Shown: positions 1 to 8,349, numbered from the stretch's first letter. The stretch is DNA of 60,192 nt from DASZXJ01 sp035545895 (GCA_035545895.1 DASZXJ010000085.1:1-60192); one strand, 5' to 3'. Made by a program: numbers and translations. Notes: a model not told the origin generated them from the sequence alone.

Positions 1-37
1 ACGACACGCTTGCCCGGGGCTTAATAAATCAAAGTCT

Positions 38-113
38 GAAGGATGAAGGCAGAAGGATGAAATTCCTTGCTGCTTTTCTTTTTTCATCCTTCATCCCTCA
101 GCCTTCATCCTTG
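38..113. repeat. Imperfect palindromic intergenic repeat (GGATGAAGG family)
   Basis: A purine-rich arm made of GGATGAAGG-like units (about 38-62) is answered by the complementary pyrimidine arm (about 83-113), so the transcript could fold into a long hairpin. It lies just downstream of the PilZ gene stop and could act as a transcript-end structure for it. No coding potential is seen. Confidence 0.6.
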
Positions 114-118
114 TACTT

Positions 119-565
119 TTAAGCCGCCAGCGATTGGGTCGAAAGATACAAGCCGAGCATTCCGCGATCGACTTCATCCATATCGATCAGTCGGCCGGCA
201 ACGTCCATTTCCTTGCCATCCACCGGTTGCACGCGATTAACCGCGAGCCAGCCCACCCACTCACGCTTGGGCGCAAGCGTCGGGCCGCTGTTATCGAGGA
301 ACGGGCTGATGCCCGCATATTCGGGCAGTTCAAGTCGCAGGCGAATCTGGTGATCGGGACGAATCTCTTTGCGGCGCGACGTCCGAATGCGCACGCCATT
401 GGCGGAGAGATCGACGATCTTGCCCAGCACATCGCCGCCGCGGCGCGTGCCATCAAAGCGTTCAACCGAAATGTCCTGCTGTTCCATATCCGCCCGACGA
501 TAAACGCGGCGTTCGGAGCCTTTGGCGGGTGTTTTCTCGGTTTCATTCACGCGAACAGTGGTCAT
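119..565 (-). CDS. PilZ-domain protein (probable c-di-GMP responsive)
   Basis: A 148-residue soluble protein. It has an RRVYRR basic motif near residue 20 followed by DLSANGVRI about 30 residues later, matching the RxxxR...(D/N)xSxxG c-di-GMP-binding pattern of PilZ domains. The ATG at 563-565 is chosen because GGGAG stands 7 bases upstream; the frame remains open 12 codons further with no better signal. It is a single-domain PilZ protein, so it probably passes a c-di-GMP signal to a partner by protein contact. The target is unknown and no cyclase or phosphodiesterase gene lies nearby. Binding of c-di-GMP is inferred from the motif only. Confidence 0.75.
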   Translation of the reverse strand: MTTVRVNETEKTPAKGSERRVYRRADMEQQDISVERFDGTRRGGDVLGKIVDLSANGVRIRTSRRKEIRPDHQIRLRLELPEYAGISPFLDNSGPTLAPKREWVGWLAVNRVQPVDGKEMDVAGRLIDMDEVDRGMLGLYLSTQSLAA

Positions 566-690
566 GGCTGCTCCCTGGTGTTGAAATAGACAATCTGGCA
601 CCAGTGATATCGGCAGACAATACCACCCACTTTGGCAATTTGGGTAATTTAAGCTGGTTCGGATAACTGTGACTTATCGGACGTGCTTTT

Positions 691-1680
691 TCAGAACTGT
701 TTCAGGAATCGAACATCGTTTTCGATAAAGAGCCGGATGTTGTTGATCCCGTATTTCCGCATGGCGATGCGCTCGATGCCGAAGCCAAACGCCCATCCGC
801 TGTAGATTTCGGGGTCGATGTTGCAGGCTTTGAGCACGTTGGGGTGCACCATTCCGCAGCCGCCGAGTTCGATCCATTTGTTCTTGTCAGCGAACCAGAC
901 ATCCACTTCTGCCGACGGTTCGGTGAACGGGAAAAAACTGGGACGGAATCGAACCTTTGCATTGGCACCAAAGTAAGCGCGGACAAATTGCATGACCGTG
1001 CTTTTCAGATCGACCATGGTGACACCTTTGTCCACCACGAGCGCTTCGAGCTGATGAAACATGAACAGGTGTGTGTCATCGACCGTATCAGGCCGGTAGA
1101 CGCGCCCGGGAATGACAACCCGGATCGGCGGCTGCTGTTTTTCCATCACGCGAATCTGCACAGTGCTGGTCTGCGTTCGCAGCAGCATGTTGCTGCCTTC
1201 GAGATAAAAATTATCGAGCGGATCGCGCGCGGGATGGCTGGCGGGGATGTTCAGCGCGACGAAATTATGGAAATCGTCTTCGACTTCCGGTCCCGACGCA
1301 ACGGCGAAACCCATGCGGCCGAAGAGTTCGGTCAGTTCATCGATCACCTTCATGAGGATATGCGAGTTGCCGACCTGCGGCTGACGGCCGGGCTCGGTGA
1401 CATCCTCGTAAATAGCCCCGGACATGCCCGGGGCTAAATTGGATTTTCGATCCTCAAACGCGCCGGTGATCCGGTCCTTGATCGTGTTGAGTTTCTGGCC
1501 AATAACAGGTTTCTGGTCTTTTGGAACTTGTCCAAGCAGTTTCATCAAACCTTTAACCAGCCCGTTGGTGCCGAGGTATTGGATGCGGAACTGTTCAAGC
1601 TCGGTGGCGGTTTTGACTGCGGCGAGTTCCGCCAAGGCCTGTTGAAGGATTTGTTCAATTTGCTGATGCGCGTCTGCCAT
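691..1680 (-). CDS. pheS: Phenylalanyl-tRNA synthetase alpha subunit
   Basis: 329 residues, the usual length for bacterial PheS. The N-terminal coiled-coil arm (about 1-90) is followed by the class II synthetase core. PSAEVDVWF, the ELGGCGMVHPNVL motif and the C-terminal GFGIERIAM (motif 3) are clear. The enzyme charges tRNA-Phe with phenylalanine together with PheT, which is not in this window. The start at 1678-1680 has GAAAGG upstream; a further 16 codons are open in frame. Oddity: the linker between arm and core (RKSNLAPGMSGAIYEDV) is encoded by a 24-base GC-rich palindrome at 1413-1436 that resembles the intergenic repeats of this window, which suggests an in-frame repeat insertion. The catalytic core looks intact. 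Confidence 0.96.
   Translation of the reverse strand: MADAHQQIEQILQQALAELAAVKTATELEQFRIQYLGTNGLVKGLMKLLGQVPKDQKPVIGQKLNTIKDRITGAFEDRKSNLAPGMSGAIYEDVTEPGRQPQVGNSHILMKVIDELTELFGRMGFAVASGPEVEDDFHNFVALNIPASHPARDPLDNFYLEGSNMLLRTQTSTVQIRVMEKQQPPIRVVIPGRVYRPDTVDDTHLFMFHQLEALVVDKGVTMVDLKSTVMQFVRAYFGANAKVRFRPSFFPFTEPSAEVDVWFADKNKWIELGGCGMVHPNVLKACNIDPEIYSGWAFGFGIERIAMRKYGINNIRLFIENDVRFLKQF
1413..1436. repeat. GCCCCGG palindrome inside pheS
   Basis: A near-perfect dyad, with arms TAGCCCCGG (1413-1421) and CCGGGGCTA (1428-1436) and a CATG centre, sits inside the pheS reading frame. The same word family occurs at the start of the window (about 10-22) and at 33713-33757 between genes. Here it is translated, on the minus strand, as about eight residues of the PheS linker. 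Confidence 0.7.
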
Positions 1681-1740
1681 TTCCAACCTTTCTGCGGTAG
1701 CATTCTGCAAGTTGGGGCCACGTTTCACAAGGGAGGATTG

Positions 1741-2304
1741 ATGGATCTGTCAAAACTGCCCAAGCTGTCGGAAACACCCAGTCAGGTTCCACCGCCACAG
1801 CAGCCTGATTCGCCGCAGGTCGCGCAGGTTAGTTCAGTCCAAGGCGGCACAGGTTCGCAAGCATGGTTGTCACTGATTCTTGGCATTGTTTTCATGATGA
1901 TGGGCTGGAGTTTCGCGCGATTCATGATCGCGAAATTGACTGGTCAGCCCTTTCACACCGGCGCAGTTTGGCAGATCGGCGAAAAGGCAGGACAGGAAGT
2001 CGATTATTTTGAGTTGTCCGGCTACACCGCATTTACAGATACAGCCATTTTTCTGTTTGGACTGGCGACGCTCCTCGAAGGAATCATACTTGCCTGCGTT
2101 TCGCGAAATACACCGGGCACGCGAGCCCTTGTGGGTTCGGTTTTATTGCTCACCGCCGGGATGACTTTATTCAATGTTGTTGTTGCTGGGCTTCTCATAT
2201 CAAGTGGATTCCAGCCCATCATGTCCTTTCTGGTGATCGCGTTTGGCGGTTGGATGACGATGTACGAGTGGCAGTTGCTGAAACAGATGCAAGCGCGACA
2301 GTAG
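1741..2304 (+). CDS. Hypothetical four-TM membrane protein
   Basis: 187 residues, family not recognised. A Pro/Gln-rich cytoplasmic-looking N-terminus (about 1-45) precedes about four hydrophobic segments: SLILGIVFMMMGWSFA, TAIFLFGLATLLEGIILA, SVLLLTAGMTLFNVVVAGLL and IMSFLVIAFGGWMTMY. The ATG at 1741 follows the strong AGGGAGGATTG signal, so this start is well supported although the frame is open far upstream through antisense pheS. It is transcribed divergently from pheS, with 60 bases between the two starts. No enzymatic motif is visible. Confidence 0.75.
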   Translation: MDLSKLPKLSETPSQVPPPQQPDSPQVAQVSSVQGGTGSQAWLSLILGIVFMMMGWSFARFMIAKLTGQPFHTGAVWQIGEKAGQEVDYFELSGYTAFTDTAIFLFGLATLLEGIILACVSRNTPGTRALVGSVLLLTAGMTLFNVVVAGLLISSGFQPIMSFLVIAFGGWMTMYEWQLLKQMQARQ

Positions 2305-2309
2305 AAATG

Positions 2310-2343
2310 AAAAAGCCCCGGACGCGGGGAAGACGTCCGAGGC
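2310..2343 (-). terminator. Rho-independent terminator of the mutarotase-like gene
   Basis: Arms GCCCCGGACG (2315-2324) and CGTCCGAGGC (2334-2343) pair over a 9-base loop. Read on the minus strand the stem is followed by TTTTTCATTT, the expected U-tract. It lies about 170 bases past the stop of the gene ending at 2511 and just past the stop of the convergent plus-strand gene. Confidence 0.75.
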
Positions 2344-2510
2344 TCAGGGGGGGTAGGGTGCCTGTCACGGCCAGGGACCATTTCGGTCCACAGGCCGGTG
2401 TAATGTCGAATCAAGAGAAGCCATGTCCCATTACGTTACTATGGTAGGCGCTGTCCATCCACACATTTCAACTCGAAATGGAAGTTGCTGTGTATTTTTT
2501 GGAGCAGACG

Positions 2511-3413
2511 TTACAACCGCGTGTCACCGACGGACCATTTGACCTGCCAGGTAATCTTTGAAAGAGGTGCAACCATACCCGCTGAGCCATCCTTGGAGGA
2601 CCGATCCAGCTCATCATATCGGCCGGTGGTCGGCTCGATCGCGAAGTGGCGATATCCCGCCCATCCACCGGTGTTGATCCACAAACCCCAGTATGCCGCC
2701 AAGCCGTCGCTTGACGCGTATTCTATTGTCAGGCTTCGATTTCGGGACGGATACCAGACTCGCGCCGGCCCATTGATCGGCTCATTTGAAAAGCTTTTCC
2801 ACCCTCGCCTGGAAGGCAGGTTGGCGGGCTGCGAGAGGTCTTCGCCCACCGGAGAACTTGGCCAGAGATAAGGCGAATCGTACTTCTTTCCTTCTGAATC
2901 GTGACTGAGGCGATACGTGCCCCTGGGCAAGGCAATTTCCACCGGCTGGTGCATCGAACTCAGAGAATGCATTGCCCAAACAAAATGCAAATCGAAAGGA
3001 GATGTGTTGTACAGCGTATATTCCGCCAGCAATCGCGAGCCAATAACGGACAAAGCCCTCACCAATCGATAACCAAATCGTAACCCCTGCCATTCGGTGG
3101 TGATGCCATCCTTCGTTGGGACGGCCGTCGTGGGCAGCGACCAGAGTTCGCCATGATCGGGAATCGAAATTCCCTTATACGGATGCGCTGGATAAGGCCC
3201 CGGCGCTACGGCGGGGAAACACTCATCCCATCCCGCACAGTAGGCAGCGGAATAGGGCTGATCGTATTGGCAGGTTGTGGGAAATTCGGCGGCGTAGTCG
3301 AACATCAACTCGTAATCGTCTGCCTTATCGACGATCGACAACACCTTGCCGCCAAACTGCGGGTAAAGTTCCACGCGTAAAGCGTCGCTTTCAATTGTTA
3401 CTGGGAGGGACAT
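2511..3413 (-). CDS. Aldose 1-epimerase-like (galactose mutarotase fold) protein
   Basis: 300 residues. The pattern resembles galactose-mutarotase-fold proteins: an N-terminal strand region with VELYPQFGGKVLSIVDK, a central DHGELWSLP segment that supplies the conserved His/Glu region, and a C-terminal WGLWINTGGWAGYRHFA segment followed by IEPTTGR, typical of sugar-phosphate or aldose epimerase relatives. It probably acts on a hexose or oligosaccharide in the cytoplasm, since no signal peptide is seen. The start at 3411-3413 is preferred because the 28 extra upstream codons lie inside the C-terminus of the preceding gene. It follows the anti-sigma gene by 34 bases and may be co-transcribed. 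The exact substrate cannot be told. Confidence 0.75.
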   Translation of the reverse strand: MSLPVTIESDALRVELYPQFGGKVLSIVDKADDYELMFDYAAEFPTTCQYDQPYSAAYCAGWDECFPAVAPGPYPAHPYKGISIPDHGELWSLPTTAVPTKDGITTEWQGLRFGYRLVRALSVIGSRLLAEYTLYNTSPFDLHFVWAMHSLSSMHQPVEIALPRGTYRLSHDSEGKKYDSPYLWPSSPVGEDLSQPANLPSRRGWKSFSNEPINGPARVWYPSRNRSLTIEYASSDGLAAYWGLWINTGGWAGYRHFAIEPTTGRYDELDRSSKDGSAGMVAPLSKITWQVKWSVGDTRL

Positions 3414-3447
3414 GTGCCCACAATGTACCCTTGGAGGCGGCTGAACC

Positions 3448-4869
3448 TCAAGGGGCCGGCGCGGTCGTCGAGGGTTCAGTTGTGGCTGGTACAGCACGCG
3501 GCTGAAGAACGATCGTCAAATCGACCCGATCATCCTGCCCTGCCAACTCGGCGGGGTTGAGCTTGAAATTACGCGCTTGCGATGCAAAGGGGCTCGATTC
3601 GCTTGACTGGGTCGATGGAATTTCGGTCTTTGCCGAAGCAGCGCCAAATCCGGTCATCGCAAAAACGTCGGTTGGCAGGAACCTGGAAAGCGTGGACAGC
3701 GTTGTTGGAGTATTGACCATCGGCAGAGATTCAGTTGGAAACGTTGTCGGCGACAACAAAAACATCGTGGGGTCGGATTTTGATTCATTTCGGCGGCGCT
3801 GCTGCAACTGGTCGAGGTCGGCCATCACTTGAGCGGCCTGTTGACGCGAGACCTGTCGGGCGACGATCCGCTGAAGAACTTGCGCCGCCGGCTCATTCAC
3901 TGCCGGCCGCGCCTGCGATGCATCCAGAGTTTTGGCCTGAACCCTTTGCTGCATCAGCCGAGAAGCCGCACCGGTCGCCTGATCCTGACTGAGCGCCAAT
4001 GGCACGGGCATCGGTTCGCTGGTTGTCTCCCAAGTGATGTGCTTGTCGTCGAGATAACGGGTGACTTCTTCGTTTGTGCCTTGCGGATTGGCGGTCGGCA
4101 TGACATACAACAGGGACGAATCCTTGTGCGACTGCTCTGGAGCGGCTTTGGATAATTCCGCGACAACCTGGCCAAACATCTGCTGGCTGGGGGTCATCGA
4201 GTTGCTGGCGAGTGGACTGGCTGGCGCGCCGCCGGCAATTTCCGGCATGGGAATTGAAGCTTCACCTGTGCGTATATCGCGATCGCTGAGCGCGAGCCTT
4301 GCACGCTGCTCCTGCTCGGAAATCGGTTGTGATGACGCGATCGTACGATCGGCAGCCACAGCCACGAGTGGTTTCTCAAGATTTGCCCCGCCAACCATCG
4401 GCGATGCATCAAACTTCGTCGCATCGGAATTGGGTTCTTCCGGCGAGGCGGTGGCCGGCGCTGGAGCCGTTGTGCGCAAATCCGCAATGGTCGTGCTTGC
4501 GTGCTGAGGTGATGGAAGCAGATAGTAAATCAGCCAAGCCAGTCCAAGTGTCACCACAAGAATGGCCGCCATCGCGCGAAGCTGCGGCCAAAAACCGATT
4601 CGCCGGGTGGATAATGCCGCTGTTCCGTCCACATCGCCCAGCAGAACCGCACGTTCGAGCTGCGTATTGAACGATTCAGCAATATCTGCCGGCGCCGAAG
4701 CACGAGGCAGGCCGCGCAGCATGTTTCGCTGCTTCATCAGTTCATCGATCAACTGGCGATGCTGCGGATTGTTGGCCAGATACTCCTCGATCTGCGCGCG
4801 TCCTGCCGCGTCGAGATCGCCATCGACGTATCCCGCCAGCTTCGCCTCAATGTCTTCGGTCTTGGCCAT
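3448..4869 (-). CDS. Membrane anti-sigma factor partner of the ECF sigma factor
   Basis: 473 residues. Residues 1-75 form a helical anti-sigma-like domain (YVDGDLDAAGRAQIEEYL, then a conserved NNPQHRQLIDELMKQR helix). One membrane span follows (AILVVTLGLAWLIYYLL, about 95-118), then a long Ala/Pro/Thr-rich extracytoplasmic region. The zinc motif HxxxCxxC of classic ZAS anti-sigma factors is absent, so it would hold its sigma factor without zinc. The gene directly follows the ECF sigma gene, the usual arrangement; the 75-base spacer between them is almost wholly a palindromic repeat. The last residues are Pro/Thr-rich. The signal sensed outside the membrane is unknown. Confidence 0.75.
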   Translation of the reverse strand: MAKTEDIEAKLAGYVDGDLDAAGRAQIEEYLANNPQHRQLIDELMKQRNMLRGLPRASAPADIAESFNTQLERAVLLGDVDGTAALSTRRIGFWPQLRAMAAILVVTLGLAWLIYYLLPSPQHASTTIADLRTTAPAPATASPEEPNSDATKFDASPMVGGANLEKPLVAVAADRTIASSQPISEQEQRARLALSDRDIRTGEASIPMPEIAGGAPASPLASNSMTPSQQMFGQVVAELSKAAPEQSHKDSSLLYVMPTANPQGTNEEVTRYLDDKHITWETTSEPMPVPLALSQDQATGAASRLMQQRVQAKTLDASQARPAVNEPAAQVLQRIVARQVSRQQAAQVMADLDQLQQRRRNESKSDPTMFLLSPTTFPTESLPMVNTPTTLSTLSRFLPTDVFAMTGFGAASAKTEIPSTQSSESSPFASQARNFKLNPAELAGQDDRVDLTIVLQPRAVPATTEPSTTAPAP

Positions 4870-4876
4870 GGAATTC

Positions 4877-4953
4877 TCAATGCGGAATTCGAATTTCGGA
4901 ATGCGGATTGAAAATCCGAAATCCGCGTTCCGAATTCCGCATTCTCATTTCAT
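4877..4953. repeat. Palindromic repeat between sigma and anti-sigma genes (AATGCGGA family)
   Basis: The left arm contains AATGCGGAATTCG and GGAATGCGGATT; the right arm (about 4917-4953) is its imperfect reverse complement, around a short GAAA centre. It fills the spacer between the two genes, so it would form a hairpin in the shared transcript. Confidence 0.65.
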
Positions 4954-5604
4954 ATATCCCTTCAACTCGTCCCGCAGCGCGAGTCGAGCCCGGAACAACC
5001 GACTCTTCAGCGTGCCCAGCGGCAAATCCAGCACCTGAGCCATCTGCTGGTAATCGAATCCTTCGATGTCGCGCATGACCAGCACCGCGCGATATTCCGC
5101 ATCCAGCCGTCCCAGCGCCGCCACGACCTGCTCGTTACGCTCGCGTTCTTCGGCGGCTTGTGCTGGGTCAGGCGTGTGCTGGCCGGTAATCTGCTCGACC
5201 AAATGACTCGCCTGATCTTCACGGCGATTCGCCTGCCCGTTGCTCGCTCCCTGATTCAGGGAAAACGTTCGATGCCTTTGCGACTTGCGCAGCTGGCTGA
5301 TCGACAAATTCATCGCAATCCGAAACAGCCAGGTGTACGGGCCCGACTCTCCGCGAAAGCTGTCGATCTTGACCAGGGCGCGGGTGAACGTTTCCTGCGT
5401 GAGTTCCCTTGCTTCATCCTTGTCGCCGACCATTCGCAGGACGGCGTTGTAAATTCGATCCTGAAACAGCACGACGACCTGTCCGAAGGCTCCGCGATCG
5501 CCCTGCTGTGCCCGGCGGAAAAGATCCGTTTCCGGCCCGGCAGCGCGCGGGTCGGTTGCCTGCGGTAATTCAGCTTCGAATTGGGCGCCGCTCAAACTCG
5601 ACAT
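4945..5604 (-). CDS. ECF sigma factor (RpoE/SigW-like)
   Basis: 219 residues. Region 2 reads DLFRRAQQGDRGAFGQVV, then DEARELTQETFTRALVKI and YTWLFRIAMNLSISQLRK (core binding and -10 recognition). Region 4 reads ALGRLDAEYRAVLVMRDIEGFDYQQ then LDLPLGTLKSRLFRAR, a helix-turn-helix for -35 recognition. The ATG at 5602-5604 gives the normal family length; the frame is open 24 codons upstream. The downstream membrane protein is its likely anti-sigma factor, released by an envelope signal. The target promoters are not known, although such factors commonly activate their own operon. Confidence 0.92.
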   Translation of the reverse strand: MSSLSGAQFEAELPQATDPRAAGPETDLFRRAQQGDRGAFGQVVVLFQDRIYNAVLRMVGDKDEARELTQETFTRALVKIDSFRGESGPYTWLFRIAMNLSISQLRKSQRHRTFSLNQGASNGQANRREDQASHLVEQITGQHTPDPAQAAEERERNEQVVAALGRLDAEYRAVLVMRDIEGFDYQQMAQVLDLPLGTLKSRLFRARLALRDELKGYMK

Positions 5605-5972
5605 GGTTTTTGACGCCGGAAGGAGGTTCAGGTTCCAGAAAATCACGCAGCCTAATAATATGCCGCGCCCAGCCATCCGTGGCCGGTTTCTGACGTCAAT
5701 ATGCCCGCATCGCCATGGAACGTCAACGGAGGGCCAGACAAAACCGCGACGGCGCGAAGCTCGGACGCGAAGGATTACTAAAGAAACCCAGCCACAGAGA
5801 TCACGGAGGACACAGAGACAGAAATAGTGGATTCTTGCTCTCTGTGTCCTCCGTGATCTCCGTGGCTAATCTATAAAAAAGTCACATCTCTTCGCGTTCT
5901 CTGCGCCATCGCGCTTTTCTTCATTTAATCGCTCGTTTTACGTTTAAGCCCACCTGCCTTAACATCGCCGTC
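5605..5972. other. Gene-free interval with a nested hairpin repeat
   Basis: This 368-base spacer separates the sigma gene from the divergent ubiD-type gene. Most of it (5744-5914) is a nested palindrome, described separately. The remaining sequence on each side must hold the two divergent promoters; no clear -35/-10 pair could be picked with confidence. Confidence 0.6.
5744..5914. repeat. Nested double hairpin repeat
   Basis: The inner arms 5791-5818 and 5839-5866 are complementary at 27 of 28 positions, starting with GCCACAGAGATCACGGAGG. The outer arms (about 5744-5772 and 5890-5914, with words GCGCGAAG and CTTCGCG) are also complementary, giving a hairpin within a hairpin of about 170 bases. 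No open reading frame of note lies inside. Confidence 0.8.
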
Positions 5973-7538
5973 ATGGCCAGCCAAACACTCCGGGATTTCC
6001 TGGAATTCCTCGATCGCAGCGGCGAACTCAGTCGCGTCAAGGCTCGCGTGAGCCCGATACTCGAAATTGCCGAAATCACCAACCGTGTCTGCAAATCGCC
6101 GGCCCCTCATGGGCATGGCGAGCCAGACCAATCCCCCGCCGGCAAACTCGGCGGCAAGGCGCTGCTCTTCGAAAACGTCGAAGGTTCGAACATGCCTGTC
6201 GCCATCAATACGTTTGGCAGCTATTGGCGAATCAATCAGGCGCTCGGTTCGGAAAATTTGAAGGACCTGGCCAATCGCGTCCAACAACTCGTTAAACCGG
6301 AGATGCCTACCACGCTGTTGGAAAAGATGAAGAAGCTGCCCGACCTAATCAAGCTCGCCAGCTTCGGCCCAAAGACGGTTCGCAGCGGCATCTGCCAGCA
6401 AGTTGTTTACGAAGGAGATCAGGCTGATCTCAACATCCTGCCGATCATCCAGTGCTGGCCATATGATGGCGATCTTAAAAGCGGACAAATCCTTGCAGAT
6501 GTTTCGTCTGAGCAATTGGCGAAACTCGAACCGGGTACGGGCAGATACTTCACCCTCGGCGGAATCTTTACCCAAGATCCCGAGACCGGCGATCGCAACA
6601 TCGGCATGTACCGCGTGCAAGTCTTCGGCCCACGCAAATGCGCCATGCACTGGCACATGCATCACGATGGAGCCCGCCATTTCCGCAAATACAAAGCTCG
6701 CGGCGAAAAAATGCCGGTCGCCATCGTTTTAGGCGGCGAATCGGTCTTGCCGTATTGCGCCACCGCCCCGCTGCCGCCGGGTGTCGAGGAATTGATGTTC
6801 GCAGGATTCCTCAATGGCGGCGGGATTGAACTGGTCAAATGCCGCACCAACGAACTGGAAGTCCCCGTCAATGCAGAGATCGTCGTGGAAGGCTATGTCG
6901 ATCCCAACGAACAATTGCTCGAAGGCCCCTTCGGCGATCACACCGGCTATTACTCCATGGCTGACTGGTATCACACGCTGCATGTCACCGCGATCACGCA
7001 TCGCAAGGACCCGATCTTCCCCGCAACCATCGTCGGTCAGCCGCCGATGGAGGACTACTTCCTTGGCAAAGCCACCGAGCGCATCTTCCTGCCGCTTCTG
7101 CAAATGCTCATTCCCGATTTGATCGATTATTCATTGCCGATCAGCGGCGTGTTTCACAATTGCGCGTTCGTCAAGATCAAAAAGGAATATCCGTGCCAGG
7201 CCCGGCGAGTCATGCACGCCATATGGGGCGCCGGCCAGATGAGCTTCACCAAGTTCATCATCGTGGTTGATGAAAATGTGGACGTGCACAACGAACAAGA
7301 CGTGCTCTTCAGACTATTTTCCAACTGCGACCCCGAACGCGACAGCGAAATCGTTCACGGCCCGGTCGATATTCTGGATCACTCCAGCCCCGGCCATGGC
7401 ATCGGCAGCAAAATCGGCTTCGACGCCACCATGAAATGGCCGGAAGAAGGCCAGATTCGAAAGTGGCCAAAGGATTTGGAAATGGATCAGAGGACCATCG
7501 ATCTTGTTAATCGAAAGTGGAAGGAATATGGCCTTTAA
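5973..7538 (+). CDS. UbiD-family (prenylated-FMN) decarboxylase
   Basis: 521 residues, full length for UbiD-type (de)carboxylases. Recognisable motifs are GMYRVQVFGP, AMHWHMHHDGARHF (substrate/cofactor region), VVEGYVDP and LEGPFGDHTGYYS, which carry the conserved acidic residues, and a late GHGIGSKIGFDATMK. The family decarboxylates aromatic or polyenoic acids using prenylated FMN made by UbiX; in this lineage a role in menaquinone synthesis is plausible, but UbiX is not in the window and the substrate cannot be assigned. The enzyme is cytoplasmic. The stop overlaps the start of a small gene (TAATG), which suggests translational coupling. Confidence 0.9.
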   Translation: MASQTLRDFLEFLDRSGELSRVKARVSPILEIAEITNRVCKSPAPHGHGEPDQSPAGKLGGKALLFENVEGSNMPVAINTFGSYWRINQALGSENLKDLANRVQQLVKPEMPTTLLEKMKKLPDLIKLASFGPKTVRSGICQQVVYEGDQADLNILPIIQCWPYDGDLKSGQILADVSSEQLAKLEPGTGRYFTLGGIFTQDPETGDRNIGMYRVQVFGPRKCAMHWHMHHDGARHFRKYKARGEKMPVAIVLGGESVLPYCATAPLPPGVEELMFAGFLNGGGIELVKCRTNELEVPVNAEIVVEGYVDPNEQLLEGPFGDHTGYYSMADWYHTLHVTAITHRKDPIFPATIVGQPPMEDYFLGKATERIFLPLLQMLIPDLIDYSLPISGVFHNCAFVKIKKEYPCQARRVMHAIWGAGQMSFTKFIIVVDENVDVHNEQDVLFRLFSNCDPERDSEIVHGPVDILDHSSPGHGIGSKIGFDATMKWPEEGQIRKWPKDLEMDQRTIDLVNRKWKEYGL

Positions 7539-7732
7539 TGTCGCGCGACGTCTACCAACTTGATGTTGCACGTCATGGTGCGCCGCATGTAGATCGGTAC
7601 TCATCGCGTGGCCAACTCATCGGTCGCTATCGGCTGGACGGCAGCCCGATTAAACATAAAGGTGTGATTCCGCCGCCCGTTCCGAGCGCGGACCAACAGC
7701 GTTTTCAGGCCGAAGTATCGAAGGAAAATTGA
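7538..7732 (+). CDS. Small hypothetical protein coupled to the UbiD-type gene
   Basis: 64 residues beginning with MSRDVYQLDVARHG. The ATG overlaps the TAA of the decarboxylase gene by one base, the classic layout for re-initiation. The composition is polar with a Pro-rich stretch (VIPPPVP) and there is no membrane segment or known domain. The TAATG junction and sustained coding-like codons argue that it is real, but there is no family match, so it stays tentative. Confidence 0.45.
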   Translation: MSRDVYQLDVARHGAPHVDRYSSRGQLIGRYRLDGSPIKHKGVIPPPVPSADQQRFQAEVSKEN

Positions 7733-7786
7733 TGGGCATTCGCAAACATGCCGTGGTATATTATATTTGAGTCTGAATGAGCAGCC

Positions 7787-8116
7787 ATGCGAGAACGAAC
7801 ACTGGTCGGAAAAGTTCCAGTTGATATTCCCGAGGTCATTCCACCTCGCTCGCTGGTCATTTTGCGCGCGGCCGATGAGAAAACACCGGATTGGAAGAAG
7901 GATGTTGGCCGCAAATTCCGCGTTGGCTATTACAATCGCCGCGATGGCCTGGATTGCGTCTGGCTCGTCAATGAAAAAGGCGAATATGAGCAGACGACGG
8001 ATCGATTAAGCTTGTTGCGTTACTTCAGCATCGAAAAACTAAGTCGCGAGCGCGATTATTACGGTGAGTCACGACCCACTCTACGCCCACTTCGCCCCGC
8101 CCGGCAAAAGGCGTAG
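7787..8116 (+). CDS. Hypothetical protein
   Basis: 109 residues. A compact centre (GRKFRVGYYNRRDGLDCVW followed by LVNEKGEYEQT) looks like a small beta-rich fold, followed by a helix (DRLSLLRYFSIEKLSRERD) and an Arg/Pro tail. No catalytic motif, signal or membrane segment is seen. The ATG at 7787 lies 54 bases after the preceding small gene. It may be co-transcribed with the decarboxylase. Function unknown. Confidence 0.6.
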   Translation: MRERTLVGKVPVDIPEVIPPRSLVILRAADEKTPDWKKDVGRKFRVGYYNRRDGLDCVWLVNEKGEYEQTTDRLSLLRYFSIEKLSRERDYYGESRPTLRPLRPARQKA

Positions 8117-8151
8117 TTCTCATCATTTTCCCCATCGCAGTCAAACCGACC

Positions 8152-8340
8152 ATGATTCGTATCCGCGAAATCCTTGACACGGAATTGCGACAGAAAATCG
8201 TAGCGCATTTGGCTGACCGCCGCGGATGTTCCGTGTCGGCTATTCCCGACTGGTTCGAACTGGACGACGCGGATTTTGTCGATTTGTTAAACGACCTCAA
8301 AGCCGACGATGATGAAACTCGTCATGATCCGCGCATGTGA
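8152..8340 (+). CDS. Small acidic hypothetical protein
   Basis: 62 residues, predicted helical at both ends (IRIREILDTELRQKIVAHLA and DADFVDLLNDLKADDDE). It is strongly acidic at the C-terminus and has no known domain. The gene lies 35 bases after the previous one and ends shortly before a palindromic repeat. It could be real, as the composition is protein-like, but no ribosome site stands out. Confidence 0.45.
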   Translation: MIRIREILDTELRQKIVAHLADRRGCSVSAIPDWFELDDADFVDLLNDLKADDDETRHDPRM

Positions 8341-8349
8341 TTTCAAAGA

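Noticed and set aside
844..1437. 197-codon plus-strand frame
   Set aside because: Antisense to pheS, which has complete family motifs.
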